NCBI GenBank assembly: GCA_002354735.1
Contig: DEMD01000015.1
Span: 23,304 to 87,303 of the forward strand
Origin: Gammaproteobacteria bacterium UBA2679
Lineage (GTDB): Bacteria; Pseudomonadota; Gammaproteobacteria; Pseudomonadales; Oleiphilaceae
Direction: 5' to 3'
DNA: 64,000 bases
Shown here: positions 1 through 7,451 of the stretch, piece after piece
Position numbering within the stretch: the stretch's first letter is position 1
How the letters are laid out: the number at the start of each line of letters is the position of its first letter
Made by a program: the position numbers and the translations under genes
Notes under the pieces: model-generated
Databases searched by the model: none
Seen by the model: only the letters and a program-made list of their open reading frames with translations
Told to the model about the DNA's origin: nothing

Positions 1-435
1 GGTTCAGTTGAACCTGCCGAGCCTGTGACAGAGCCAGCTGAGCCTGTGGCTGAAACTGCCGTTGCGCCTGAGCCTCAGGCCGAGCTGGCCGCCGAAGAGC
101 CGGCACCAGCTGCAAAACCCGAGTGGCGAGATGAGATTCGCGTCGTCCTCACGCCAGGTGAAGGCACTGAGTACAAGCTCACGATGGAAGAAGGTGCCGT
201 AGCCCGCTATTCGTGGACAACGGAGGGTGGGCCACTCAACTACGACACCCACGGTGATGGCAGCGGGCAGTCGATTTCCTACGAAAAAGGGCGCGGCGTT
301 GCAGCCGACGAAGGTGACATAACTGCGGCCTTCACCGGCAACCATGGTTGGTTCTTCCGCAACCGGAACGCTGGTGACGTCACCTTGGTGCTAAGAACTG
401 ACGGCGACTATGACGAGCTGAAGAAGGCAATGTGA
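1..435 (+). CDS. membrane-anchor-type protein, 5' end outside window
   Basis: The reading frame is open from the first base, so only the last 144 residues are visible and a GTG at 25 is probably not the start. The visible N-terminal part is a Pro/Ala/Glu-rich linker with repeated PAEP-like units. A compact C-terminal domain follows, with YSWTTEGGPLNYDTHG and HGWFFRN motifs. These resemble Pseudomonas and Shewanella proteins annotated as transmembrane anchor proteins, where the membrane segment precedes the linker; here it would lie upstream of the window. The product is probably envelope-located with an extracytoplasmic C-terminal domain. Function unknown. A hairpin terminator follows directly. 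Confidence 0.6.
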   Translation, partial: GSVEPAEPVTEPAEPVAETAVAPEPQAELAAEEPAPAAKPEWRDEIRVVLTPGEGTEYKLTMEEGAVARYSWTTEGGPLNYDTHGDGSGQSISYEKGRGVAADEGDITAAFTGNHGWFFRNRNAGDVTLVLRTDGDYDELKKAM

Positions 436-444
436 CAGGGGAGA

Positions 445-475
445 GCTCAGCCGTTACGCAGCCCGACGGCTGAGC
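445..475 (+). terminator. hairpin terminator
   Basis: A perfect 10-bp inverted repeat (GCTCAGCCGT at 445-454, ACGGCTGAGC at 466-475) with an 11-nt loop starts 9 bases after the stop codon of the anchor protein. An AT-rich tract (ATTATTTT) follows. It lies between convergent genes. Confidence 0.6.
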
Positions 476-494
476 GCCTGATTATTTTGCCTAT

Positions 495-537
495 GAGCCG
501 AATGTTCTCGATATTCGGCTCAAATGATGAGCCGAAT
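495..537. repeat. triple GAGCCGAAT repeat with hairpin potential
   Basis: GAGCCGAAT occurs at 495-503, as its reverse complement ATTCGGCTC at 513-521, and again directly at 529-537. The first two copies form a perfect 9-bp hairpin, and the third can compete for the same pairing. It sits between the convergent anchor gene and the chemoreceptor, so it may be a second, bidirectional terminator. Confidence 0.4.
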
Positions 538-587
538 AGAAAAGCTACTCGATTCACTGGGAGAGCAATCTTGCGAACCTGGTGGAC

Positions 588-2162
588 CTAAACTTTAAAC
601 TTCGCAAGCTGTCCATTGAGGCCTTCCGCCAGTCTCGCCAGTTCAGAACTAGAGCTGGAGATTTGTTCAGTAGAACTGGCAGTTTGTTCACCTTCCTCGC
701 GGATCTCCAGAAGATTTTTGTTGATGTCTTCGGCGACGAGAGTCTGCTCTTCGGCAGCGGTAGCGATCTGGCTGTTGTACTGACGAATCTCCTCCACGGA
801 AGATACCACCGCCTTTATCGTAGCGCGGGTGGCTTCGGCGCTTTCCAGCGTCTGGCCGGCGAGACTGGTACTTTGCTCCATCTTGAGATTGGAAGCTTCA
901 GCGCTGGTAACCAGGATATTGATCAGATTTTCAATTTCTTCAGCCGAGGTCTGAGTCCGAAGTGCAAGAGAGCGGACTTCATCTGCTACCACTGCAAAGC
1001 CTCGGCCATGTTCACCGGCCCGTGCGGCTTCGATAGCGGCATTGAGCGCCAGCAGATTTGTCTGTGCAGCAACTGACTTGATCACCTCCAGAATCGAACC
1101 GATGTTCTTGGTGTCGGCATGCAGGGTGCGCAGCTGGTTCATGACCTCGTCCACCTGCTTCTTGAGGTCTGTAACGTAGCTCAGGGTCTCCCGTACTGCC
1201 TTGTCGCCCTGCGAGGCCGTAGTCGTGGCGCTATTGGCAGATACGAAGGCGGACTCTGCGTTTCGAGCAATGTCGCTGACAGTGGCTACCATCTGATTCA
1301 TTGCTGTAGCCACCTGATCCGTTTTGTCACGCTGATTGGCGACCGCAGCGCTGGTATCTGTTGTTACCGCAGAGAGTTCTTCGGACGATGCGGCAAGACT
1401 GTTCGCGCCGGTTCCAATTTCCCCGACCAGCCCACGTAGGTTGTGGACCATGGTGTCGAACGCACTGAAGAGTCTACCGAACTCGTCACCGCGGTCATTC
1501 TGAATGGTGATAGCCAGATTTCCGGCAGCAACCTTGCCCGCAATATCTACTGCTGCCTGGATAGGCCTCGTAACATTTCGAGTGAGCAACCAGCCCAACA
1601 AAATAGCAAGCGCCACGGCAGTTACTGCAGCAATGGTGATCGTGTTGACAGCGCGCCCGTAGTCCCGCTCCATTCGCTTAATCTGAATACTCTGCAATTC
1701 GGCAGCAGTCTCAACTGCAATCCGGCCATGCTCCACCAGCTCATTTACAAGTGTCTCGCGAGTGGCGGACGACTCGTTCTCGCTGGCGCCGTAACGGGGC
1801 AGTAGTTTCTGATAAGCCACTACGCTGTCATTGATAACCGTCAGACGTTGCTGGTCCTCCGGAACGACGAGAACCTTTCTCAAGGAGGCCACTCGCAACA
1901 GCGCCTTTTCTGTCATTATGAGAGCCTCATCCAGGTAACGCTGCTCTCCGCGAATGGTGAAGTTCTTCTCTTCGATACGGGCATCCAGAAGCCGCGCCTC
2001 TACGGCGCTGGCATCCGCAACTATCAGGGATCGGTCGGCATACCCTTTCAGGGCAAAAGCGGCAGTCACTGCAATGACAATGGCAAGAACCACTACTGCG
2101 ATAAAACCGCCAGCTAATTTCAGGCCCACCGAAACGCGATTGAAAAAGTGAGAGGGTGCCAT
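588..2162 (-). CDS. methyl-accepting chemotaxis protein
   Basis: A 524-residue chemoreceptor that passes periplasmic or membrane signals to CheA/CheW. It has a first membrane helix at about residues 14-38 and a short helical ligand-binding region. A second helix at about 172-193 ([19 protein letters not shown]) is followed by HAMP (about 193-245) and a long cytoplasmic signalling domain. The hairpin tip is classic ([20 protein letters not shown]). There is no C-terminal CheR-binding pentapeptide; the protein ends in NGQLAKFKV. The gene stands alone without che genes. The ligand cannot be predicted from sequence. Confidence 0.93.
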   Translation of the reverse strand: MAPSHFFNRVSVGLKLAGGFIAVVVLAIVIAVTAAFALKGYADRSLIVADASAVEARLLDARIEEKNFTIRGEQRYLDEALIMTEKALLRVASLRKVLVVPEDQQRLTVINDSVVAYQKLLPRYGASENESSATRETLVNELVEHGRIAVETAAELQSIQIKRMERDYGRAVNTITIAAVTAVALAILLGWLLTRNVTRPIQAAVDIAGKVAAGNLAITIQNDRGDEFGRLFSAFDTMVHNLRGLVGEIGTGANSLAASSEELSAVTTDTSAAVANQRDKTDQVATAMNQMVATVSDIARNAESAFVSANSATTTASQGDKAVRETLSYVTDLKKQVDEVMNQLRTLHADTKNIGSILEVIKSVAAQTNLLALNAAIEAARAGEHGRGFAVVADEVRSLALRTQTSAEEIENLINILVTSAEASNLKMEQSTSLAGQTLESAEATRATIKAVVSSVEEIRQYNSQIATAAEEQTLVAEDINKNLLEIREEGEQTASSTEQISSSSSELARLAEGLNGQLAKFKV

Positions 2163-2247
2163 AGTCGTTCTCGTGCTCTGAAGGGGAGGGGATCTGCAGG
2201 AGTATAGCTAAAGTTACCGATACTGGCGGTGGACCACCCACCGCCGC

Positions 2248-2598
2248 TCACTCACCAATCCCCATAAACGGCATCGTCGATAGATAGAGTACGCCGCCGA
2301 TCACGCCCAGATAAACAATGACCCGCACTGGTGACTCAAGCAGATTGGCCCACCAGCTCCTGGGTGGCGGATCAGCCTGGGCCCGTTCATAGCGCTCGTG
2401 CTGATAGGCATCAATCAAGGCTCTCGCCTCGGCTAGCTGACTTCCATCCGGCAGCCATAATGCCGGTACCGAGAGATTCCAGCGTCCGGCCTCTGTCTCA
2501 TAAAATTCGATACCGGCTTCTTTCAGCAGCTCACGAACGTCGTCAGCTTCGTCGTCAGGTACGCCGCGCAAGTGAAATAGCAGCTCCCGCATAGGCAC
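2248..2598 (-). CDS. DUF6164-like small membrane protein
   Basis: A 116-residue protein. The N-terminal half is a ferredoxin-like alpha/beta segment (LLFHLRGVPDDEADDVRELL, then WNLSVPALWL) of the kind that ends in a signal-transducing or binding fold. One C-terminal transmembrane helix is at about 90-110 (VRVIVYLGVIGGVLYLS). This layout matches proteins annotated DUF6164 in marine gammaproteobacteria. The start may be the internal ATG two codons in (MRELLF). It lies 36 bases downstream of the HD-GYP gene on the same strand and could be cotranscribed. Function unknown. Confidence 0.75.
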   Translation of the reverse strand: MPMRELLFHLRGVPDDEADDVRELLKEAGIEFYETEAGRWNLSVPALWLPDGSQLAEARALIDAYQHERYERAQADPPPRSWWANLLESPVRVIVYLGVIGGVLYLSTMPFMGIGE

Positions 2599-2634
2599 CT
2601 CATCAGGAATTGAATGGTCAGCGTGCCATCTTAA

Positions 2635-3891
2635 TCAATACCGGTCATAAAAGTACGCCAGACGTTCTTTCATTCCGAAATATTCGTAAATGCGGGGTGG
2701 GTATTCGCCGGGTTTGAGGATGCCTTCGATAGACAGATCGTTGTAAAGCTGCAGATCGAGCAGCAAGGCATCCTTGCTGGGAATATCGGGATTGTACAGC
2801 AGCACGGTAGGCTTCAGGAGCGCTCCAGGTACGATAGCCACGACTAGCCCCACACTGTCGTCGTTGAGCTGCACGATGGTTCCAGGCGGGTATACGCCCA
2901 TGGTGTAGATGAACCGTTCGACCAGCGTGTTATCGAGGCGGTTTCGATATCTGGCATACAGGATTGCGAGTGCGGCTTTAGGCGAAAGCGCTTTGGAGAA
3001 ATCAGATGGATTACACAGGTCGTCGTACAGATTGGCGATAGCCACGATGCGACCTGCCAGGCCGATATCGTCGTCCTTGAGTCTCCCAGGAAAACCGGTC
3101 CCATCAAGCATTTCATGGTGCTGTTCTATCGCAGCTACAGTCACCTTCGGTAGCAGTTTTATTCGCTGTGCCAGCCGAGAGCCCAGCAAAGGATGAGACT
3201 CGAGAATCTTCTCCTCGCTAGGTGTCAACTTGCCTCTTTTGTGAAGGATGTGACCCGGCACATCCACTTTGCCGATGTCATGAAGCAGGGCGCCGAGCCC
3301 CAGCTGTCTTAATTCTTCCGGCTGCATATGCATGGCGCGACCTAATGACAGCGCAAGCACAGTAACGTTCAACGCATGGTTATACAGGCTGAAGTTCGCA
3401 TCCGATAGATTGATGAGATTCATCACAAGCGTGCCTTCTTCCTGAAAGCCTCCGATCATGCTGTCGATAACCTCGTCGGCATCTCGAATGGCGTTCGCTG
3501 GGGCGCTGTTCACATCCTGGGTGAAGGTCTTTACCCGCTTTACAGCTTCTTTATACCGCTCTGCCAATTCGCTTCGACGATTTCGAAACTGTTCAGCCTG
3601 CTCGATGCGATGTTTCTTTTTCGCCCACATCGTGGAGCTCGTTTCAGATGTGGCTGCTTCAGGCCTGCTTTCCGGAGCGGCGGCTTTGGGCTCAGCGCTA
3701 CTGCGTTCCGGGATGACCTTTACCACTGAGAAGCCGAGACTCTGGATAATATGAATCTCATCAAGCGTCTTAATCTTGAAGCGTCGGAACAGGAATGGGT
3801 GCTGACTCCAGGCGACCTCAAGATCGACGTATAGGCCAACGACCAACTGTTCGACAGGAAGGCTAATGTAGTGTTCCGCGGACTTTTTCAT
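2635..3891 (-). CDS. HD-GYP domain c-di-GMP phosphodiesterase
   Basis: A 418-residue cytoplasmic protein predicted to hydrolyse cyclic di-GMP. The N-terminal ~100 residues match the DUF3391 domain (LPVEQLVVGLYVDLEV, then HPFLFRRFKI) usual in this group. A charged linker precedes the HD-GYP domain, with the metal motif HDIGK and the signature HHEMLDGTGFPGRL. The canonical GYP tripeptide is GFP here, a conservative change that probably keeps activity. The C-terminal tail (YEYFGMKERLAYFYDRY) continues past the catalytic domain. No receiver domain is present, so control must come through DUF3391 or expression. The role is probably in motility/biofilm switching; the NfrB-like enzyme near 63 kb is one possible c-di-GMP effector in the window. 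Confidence 0.9.
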   Translation of the reverse strand: MKKSAEHYISLPVEQLVVGLYVDLEVAWSQHPFLFRRFKIKTLDEIHIIQSLGFSVVKVIPERSSAEPKAAAPESRPEAATSETSSTMWAKKKHRIEQAEQFRNRRSELAERYKEAVKRVKTFTQDVNSAPANAIRDADEVIDSMIGGFQEEGTLVMNLINLSDANFSLYNHALNVTVLALSLGRAMHMQPEELRQLGLGALLHDIGKVDVPGHILHKRGKLTPSEEKILESHPLLGSRLAQRIKLLPKVTVAAIEQHHEMLDGTGFPGRLKDDDIGLAGRIVAIANLYDDLCNPSDFSKALSPKAALAILYARYRNRLDNTLVERFIYTMGVYPPGTIVQLNDDSVGLVVAIVPGALLKPTVLLYNPDIPSKDALLLDLQLYNDLSIEGILKPGEYPPRIYEYFGMKERLAYFYDRY

Positions 3892-4193
3892 GACCGACTT
3901 CGGGGTGGATCGTGGAGGAATTTATTAAACTATAGAGGACTCCATCGGTATTGCGAATGTGCAGTCGTCTGCTGATTCCGGGGTTCGAAGTGATGACAGA
4001 CGTGTCACAGGCGATAAGAGGCTGACTTTTTCATTTCGAACCACCTGAAACCTAATTTGATGAATTCCGTAGCTCCCGTCAGATCAGTCTGAACTGTCAG
4101 AGAGCCTCTCCGGTCAGTTTCAGTGCTGCTGGCCCGTGTGTCGCGGGCAGTACTATTGGGTATTTCCCCTCAAGAACGCTACGGAGTTTGAGC
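3892..4193. other. divergent intergenic region
   Basis: 302 bases between the divergent HD-GYP and DUF7282 genes. The part next to the HD-GYP gene is AT-rich (TTATTAAACTATAG) and probably holds its promoter. A CGGAG ribosome-binding site stands 7-8 bases before the ATG at 4194. No convincing operator or conserved RNA was seen. Confidence 0.4.
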
Positions 4194-4613
4194 ATGAAGA
4201 ATCTATGTGTACGAATTGTCCTTTCAACAGGTCTGGCAGCTGCAGGCACCTTCGCATCCGCCAATGATACGAACATGGCCGTGACCGGTTCTGACCAGGA
4301 CATGTCTGGCGGAACCGTAACGGCCGATACCGTGATGGCTGCGCAAAACGGTTGGCTGGTCGTCCATCGCACCGATAAAGCCATGAAGCCGGGCCCTGTG
4401 GTCGCCTATGCACCTTTGAAGCAAGGCGAAAACACTGAGGTGAGTGCGATACTGACTGAGCCCGTGAAGGCCGGCGAAATGCTGATGTTGATGCTGCACG
4501 CTGAAGAAGGCGGCATGAAGACAGGCATCTTCGAATATACCCTGGGGGCGAAGGAAGATGGACCGGTGAAGGTGGACGGCAAGCTTGTCATGGCTGTCGT
4601 GACGGCCAAATAA
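4194..4613 (+). CDS. secreted DUF7282-like protein
   Basis: A 139-residue exported protein. The ATG at 4194 is chosen over an upstream TTG because a CGGAG site is correctly spaced before it. Residues 1 to about 23 form a signal peptide ending ASA. The mature part has one beta-sandwich-like domain with NGWLVVHRTDKAMKPGPVVAY, ending in a beta strand (LVMAVVTAK). It resembles the DUF7282 surface domain found in halophilic archaea and marine bacteria. Met-rich stretches (GEMLMLMLHAEEGGMK) could bind metal, but this is inference. No clear operon partner; a candidate small RNA follows. Confidence 0.75.
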   Translation: MKNLCVRIVLSTGLAAAGTFASANDTNMAVTGSDQDMSGGTVTADTVMAAQNGWLVVHRTDKAMKPGPVVAYAPLKQGENTEVSAILTEPVKAGEMLMLMLHAEEGGMKTGIFEYTLGAKEDGPVKVDGKLVMAVVTAK

Positions 4614-4669
4614 AGCTGACGCGAGCGCTGATGCAGGGGTCTTGACATTGTTTTTAGAGAAAAAAGACT

Positions 4670-4698
4670 ATGACATTTGGTCTATGTCTAGGTAGAGT
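4670..4698 (+). promoter_or_regulatory. sigma70-type promoter of candidate sRNA, copy A
   Basis: ATGACA (4670-4675) and TAGAGT (4693-4698) are separated by exactly 17 bases and sit in the conserved block GTAGAGTAGG. The same arrangement with the same spacing recurs at 9762-9790. This supports a real promoter rather than chance. Confidence 0.5.
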
Positions 4699-4704
4699 AG
4701 GCGC

Positions 4705-4788
4705 TGTCGATTATTTTTGATTTCTGTCACAGGTCCTCAGCTATCATCGACGTTTCCTTTTGGGCGATTCTATCGCCCTTCTTTGTTT
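4705..4788 (+). ncRNA. candidate small RNA, copy A
   Basis: A predicted ~84-nt transcript runs from just after the TAGAGT -10 box to a Rho-independent terminator. GTCGAT (4706-4711) can pair with ATCGAC (4746-4751), leaving an AU-rich loop. The whole element is homologous to a second one at 9745-9879: AGACTA, GACAT, GTAGAGTAGG and the terminator GGGCGAT lie at identical mutual distances in both. No conserved reading frame was found. It could also be a leader of the DJ-1-like gene, but the terminator comes ~98 bases before that gene's ATG, so independent transcription is favoured. It matches no RNA family I can name. Confidence 0.5.
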
Positions 4789-4789
4789 C
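4762..4789 (+). terminator. intrinsic terminator of sRNA copy A
   Basis: GGGCGAT (4762-4768) pairs perfectly with ATCGCCC (4772-4778) across a 3-nt loop and is followed by TTCTTTGTTTCT. The hairpin shows that an in-frame upstream start near 4760 for the next gene is unlikely. Confidence 0.8.
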
Positions 4790-4885
4790 TGGCGCAGCTC
4801 TGCGCTCGCTCTGAGCCTGTTTGATCTCACCTTTCGTATTGCACTCCACTACCGGCATCGCAGCCTCTCCATGGAGAACGTCATC

Positions 4886-5536
4886 ATGAACTTTGGCATC
4901 CTGCTGTTCGACGGCGTGGAGGAGCTCGACTTCGTTGGCCCTTGGGAAATGCTCACAATGTGGAGCAAAGTCGCGGGCGGGCCTGAACATTGCCTGACGG
5001 TCAGCGAGGCATCTACATCAGTCACCTGCGCGAAAGGCCTTTCAGTACATGCCCATTTCACCTTCGATAACTGTCCTTCGCTAGATTATCTGCTGGTGCC
5101 TGGCGGGCAGGGGACTCGGCGGGAAGTAACTAACCAAGCGCTGCTCGATTTCGTTATGCGACAAGCCGGCCACTGCAGGGCGATACTTTCTGTGTGTACA
5201 GGCTCGTTCATCCTTCACGCTGCAGGTTTACTGGAGGGGCGAAAAGCGACCACCCACTGGGCTTCGCTTGATCGACTGCGGGAATTGGGTGATGTGGACG
5301 TCGTGGAAGCGAGGTACGTTCGTGACGGTGTGATCTGGAGTGCTGCAGGCGTATCAGCCGGGATGGACCTGATGCTCGCCTTCATCGCATACACAGCTGG
5401 CGAGGCGGCTGCGGGGCAGGTACAGTGTCAGTCGGAATACTATCCTTCGGACATGCGGTATGGGTTGTTCCACGAGGATGAACAGGCACCAGAATACCTC
5501 CGGGATCCGAAATGGAAAACTACGTCCTCTTCTTGA
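4886..5536 (+). CDS. DJ-1/PfpI family protein, isonitrile hydratase-like
   Basis: A 216-residue cytoplasmic protein of the DJ-1/PfpI superfamily. The nucleophile-elbow cysteine lies in ILSVCTGSF, followed by LLEGRKATTHW. That pattern is typical of the isonitrile hydratase (InhA) and AraC-amidase-like branch. The N-terminal strand carries the expected acidic residue (LLFDGVEELDFVGPWE). The ATG at 4886 is chosen because GGAGA precedes it; the open frame reaches back into a terminator. The 3' end overlaps the LysE gene by 25 bases, so the two are cotranscribed. The substrate is unproven. Confidence 0.85.
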   Translation: MNFGILLFDGVEELDFVGPWEMLTMWSKVAGGPEHCLTVSEASTSVTCAKGLSVHAHFTFDNCPSLDYLLVPGGQGTRREVTNQALLDFVMRQAGHCRAILSVCTGSFILHAAGLLEGRKATTHWASLDRLRELGDVDVVEARYVRDGVIWSAAGVSAGMDLMLAFIAYTAGEAAAGQVQCQSEYYPSDMRYGLFHEDEQAPEYLRDPKWKTTSSS

Positions 5537-6123
5537 TGATCGCCACGCTGACTGTGTTCAGTCCTGGCCCTGGCGTGCTGCTTACACTTAGCAATTCGAT
5601 CCGGCATGGTGCTTCGGGCGCCACTGCGGGAATATTTGGTATAGCCTCAGCTACGTTTGTGGTCGCCGCCATTTCGGCCAGCAGTCTGGGCGTATTGCTT
5701 GCTACCTCCACCGTGGCTTTCACTATCCTCAAACTGATCGGCGCTGCGTACCTGGTCTACCTGGGGCTGAAGCTCTGGCTGTCTCCTGTGGTTAGCCTGG
5801 CTCAACCTGAGCCTTCATCGCCACACTGGGGGCGACAGTTTCTTGAAGGCTTCACCCTCCAGCTCACAAATCCAAAAGCTGTCTTTTTCTTTATGGCTGT
5901 CTTTCCGCAGTTTGTCGATTTATCCTCGGCTTTCCTTGGTCAGTTCGCACTGCTCGTGACCACCTACAGCGCGCTAGTGGTTGCAATTCACCTGATTTAC
6001 GCGCGCTCAGCGGGGCTGGCGAAGGCCTGGATCGGTACCCGAAAAGGCGGCCGGGTCGTCAACCGGGTAGGTGGTGGCGCGTTCATCTGCTTCGGAGCTG
6101 GGCTGGCAGTGGCGAGCAAATAA
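5512..6123 (+). CDS. LysE family amino acid/metabolite exporter
   Basis: A 203-residue inner-membrane protein of the LysE/RhtB superfamily. It starts with the family signature (FSPGPGVLLTLSNSIRHG) in the first helix and contains LTNPKAVFFFMAVFPQFV in the middle. Six hydrophobic segments are visible. These carriers export amino acids or related compounds with the proton gradient. The start overlaps the preceding DJ-1-like gene, suggesting coupled translation and perhaps disposal of that enzyme's product. The substrate cannot be assigned. Confidence 0.9.
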   Translation: MENYVLFLMIATLTVFSPGPGVLLTLSNSIRHGASGATAGIFGIASATFVVAAISASSLGVLLATSTVAFTILKLIGAAYLVYLGLKLWLSPVVSLAQPEPSSPHWGRQFLEGFTLQLTNPKAVFFFMAVFPQFVDLSSAFLGQFALLVTTYSALVVAIHLIYARSAGLAKAWIGTRKGGRVVNRVGGGAFICFGAGLAVASK

Positions 6124-6146
6124 TTAACACGTGTCGGGGGAGTAGT

Positions 6147-6449
6147 ATGATCTTTCGAATATGGAAGGGTTGGGCATCGAAGGAAAATGCCTCGGATTAC
6201 GAGACGCTTTTCAGGGATGTAGTGTTGCCCAAAGTGACGGCAGGGATTGACGGTTACAAAGGCGTCAATTTGCTTAGACGCGAAGTGAATGATGAAATCG
6301 AATTCACTACGATTTTCCGGTTTGACACGCTTGACGCAATCAAGAGCTTCGCAGGGCCGGACTTCGAGCGAGCCGTTGTTCCTTCAGAGGTAAAAGCGCT
6401 GTTGTCTCGTTTCGAAATTGTAGTGCAGCACCACGAGGTCATTTTCTAA
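6147..6449 (+). CDS. ABM-type (antibiotic biosynthesis monooxygenase fold) protein
   Basis: A 100-residue dimeric ferredoxin-like protein. It opens with MIFRIWKGWASKENASDYE and contains GYKGVNLLRREVNDEIEF and a C-terminal RFEIVVQHHEV. This layout fits small ABM-fold proteins that act on quinone or heme-like compounds or degrade reactive metabolites; many have no assigned role. A GGGGGAG ribosome-binding site precedes the ATG. It follows the LysE gene by 23 bases and probably belongs to the same transcript. Confidence 0.75.
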   Translation: MIFRIWKGWASKENASDYETLFRDVVLPKVTAGIDGYKGVNLLRREVNDEIEFTTIFRFDTLDAIKSFAGPDFERAVVPSEVKALLSRFEIVVQHHEVIF

Positions 6450-6552
6450 CCCCTCAAAGCTGCGTTAGATGGGCTGCTGCTCATACATAAACGCCACGTT
6501 TGCCAATTGCGGGTACTCATCATCAACTAAAAGTTCAACTGTAGAAAATATC

Positions 6553-6939
6553 ATGCGTCACATTGGAAGCTGCCACTGCGGTGGGGTCGTTATCGAGGTT
6601 GAAGCGCCGGCAGAAATCGTAGCCTACGAGTGCAACTGCTCCATGTGCAAGCGCACGGGCTTTCAGCATCTTATCGTCCCCAGTGCCGCCTTCACGCTCG
6701 TGCAGGGCGAAGAAGTGCTCTCCCAGTACTCCTTCAACACTGGGGTAGCCAAGCACTGGTTCTGCAGGCACTGCGGTTGCAGACCTTTCTATGTGCCCCG
6801 CTCAAACCCGGATGGGTATAGCGTGAATGTTCGCTGTCTCGATAGAGCCACTGTGATTTCACTCTCGGTTGTGCCTTTCGATGGGCAGAACTGGGAGCGG
6901 CACGCGCAGGATCTGGCTTACCTTACAGAAAATAGCTAA
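6553..6939 (+). CDS. GFA family zinc protein
   Basis: A 128-residue protein of the GFA/CENP-V family (glutathione-dependent formaldehyde-activating-enzyme-like). Zinc-binding cysteines occur as GSCHCGGV, YECNCSMCKR and WFCRHCGC, the complete family pattern. Many members handle S-hydroxymethylglutathione-like adducts, but the exact reaction is not established for most. The ATG at 6553 is preferred because the family begins at MRHIGSCHCG. Its 3' end overlaps the convergent gene by 4 bases. Confidence 0.88.
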   Translation: MRHIGSCHCGGVVIEVEAPAEIVAYECNCSMCKRTGFQHLIVPSAAFTLVQGEEVLSQYSFNTGVAKHWFCRHCGCRPFYVPRSNPDGYSVNVRCLDRATVISLSVVPFDGQNWERHAQDLAYLTENS

Positions 6940-7451
6940 TCGCCTTTGCTCTGTTTTGATCGCTCCACGCGCTTCCTGGCCACTGTCTTGTGCTGCTGCC
7001 ATCGAGCAGCCGGAAGTTGCGTGTCTTTGCCCTTGGCACGGGTGTCGGCGTAGTAAGGGACATCGGCCCAGCCTACTTCAACGATGACTTCGTCAGCCTC
7101 GTTGAGCCAATGCGTCTCGAAGGCCAACTTTCCAGGAGGACCAGAACGCGACAGTCTCACGACTTTTTCCGGGACCCGGAGGGTGATTTCTGCTTCGCTG
7201 TCGGGGTCTATGTACTTGAACTCCGGCAGCTTAGCCATCGCACCAGGAATGACCTCGCGACCGTCGTCAGATAGAGACAAGGTTAGGGTTCTGGCGGCGG
7301 CATCGTAGCGTGTAGCACGCACGTCACTGATATAATGCAGTGCACGTTCTGCAGTATTCTTCAGGCGCACAACACAACATACATCCGCCTCCACCGACTC
7401 CACGCTTTGTACATCTGCCTTCAGAGCATCAGCTTGCTTGTTTTTAGCCAT
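6936..7451 (-). CDS. unknown protein, third gene of CFI-box operon
   Basis: A 171-residue soluble protein with no family I recognise. The middle is beta-rich, with alternating strands (AARTLTLSLSDDG, AEITLRVPEKVVRLSRSG, DEVIVEVGWADV) like a small immunoglobulin-like or jelly-roll domain. The tail is strongly basic (KTVARKRVERSKQSKGD). No signal peptide. The ATG at 7451 overlaps the upstream gene's stop (TGATG) and has an AGGAGGT site, so translation is coupled to the metallopeptidase-like gene. Function unknown. Confidence 0.7.
   Translation of the reverse strand: MAKNKQADALKADVQSVESVEADVCCVVRLKNTAERALHYISDVRATRYDAAARTLTLSLSDDGREVIPGAMAKLPEFKYIDPDSEAEITLRVPEKVVRLSRSGPPGKLAFETHWLNEADEVIVEVGWADVPYYADTRAKGKDTQLPAARWQQHKTVARKRVERSKQSKGD

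Noticed and set aside
4760..4885. Upstream extension of the DJ-1-like gene
   Set aside because: It begins inside a Rho-independent terminator. The ATG at 4886 has a ribosome-binding site and fits the family start.
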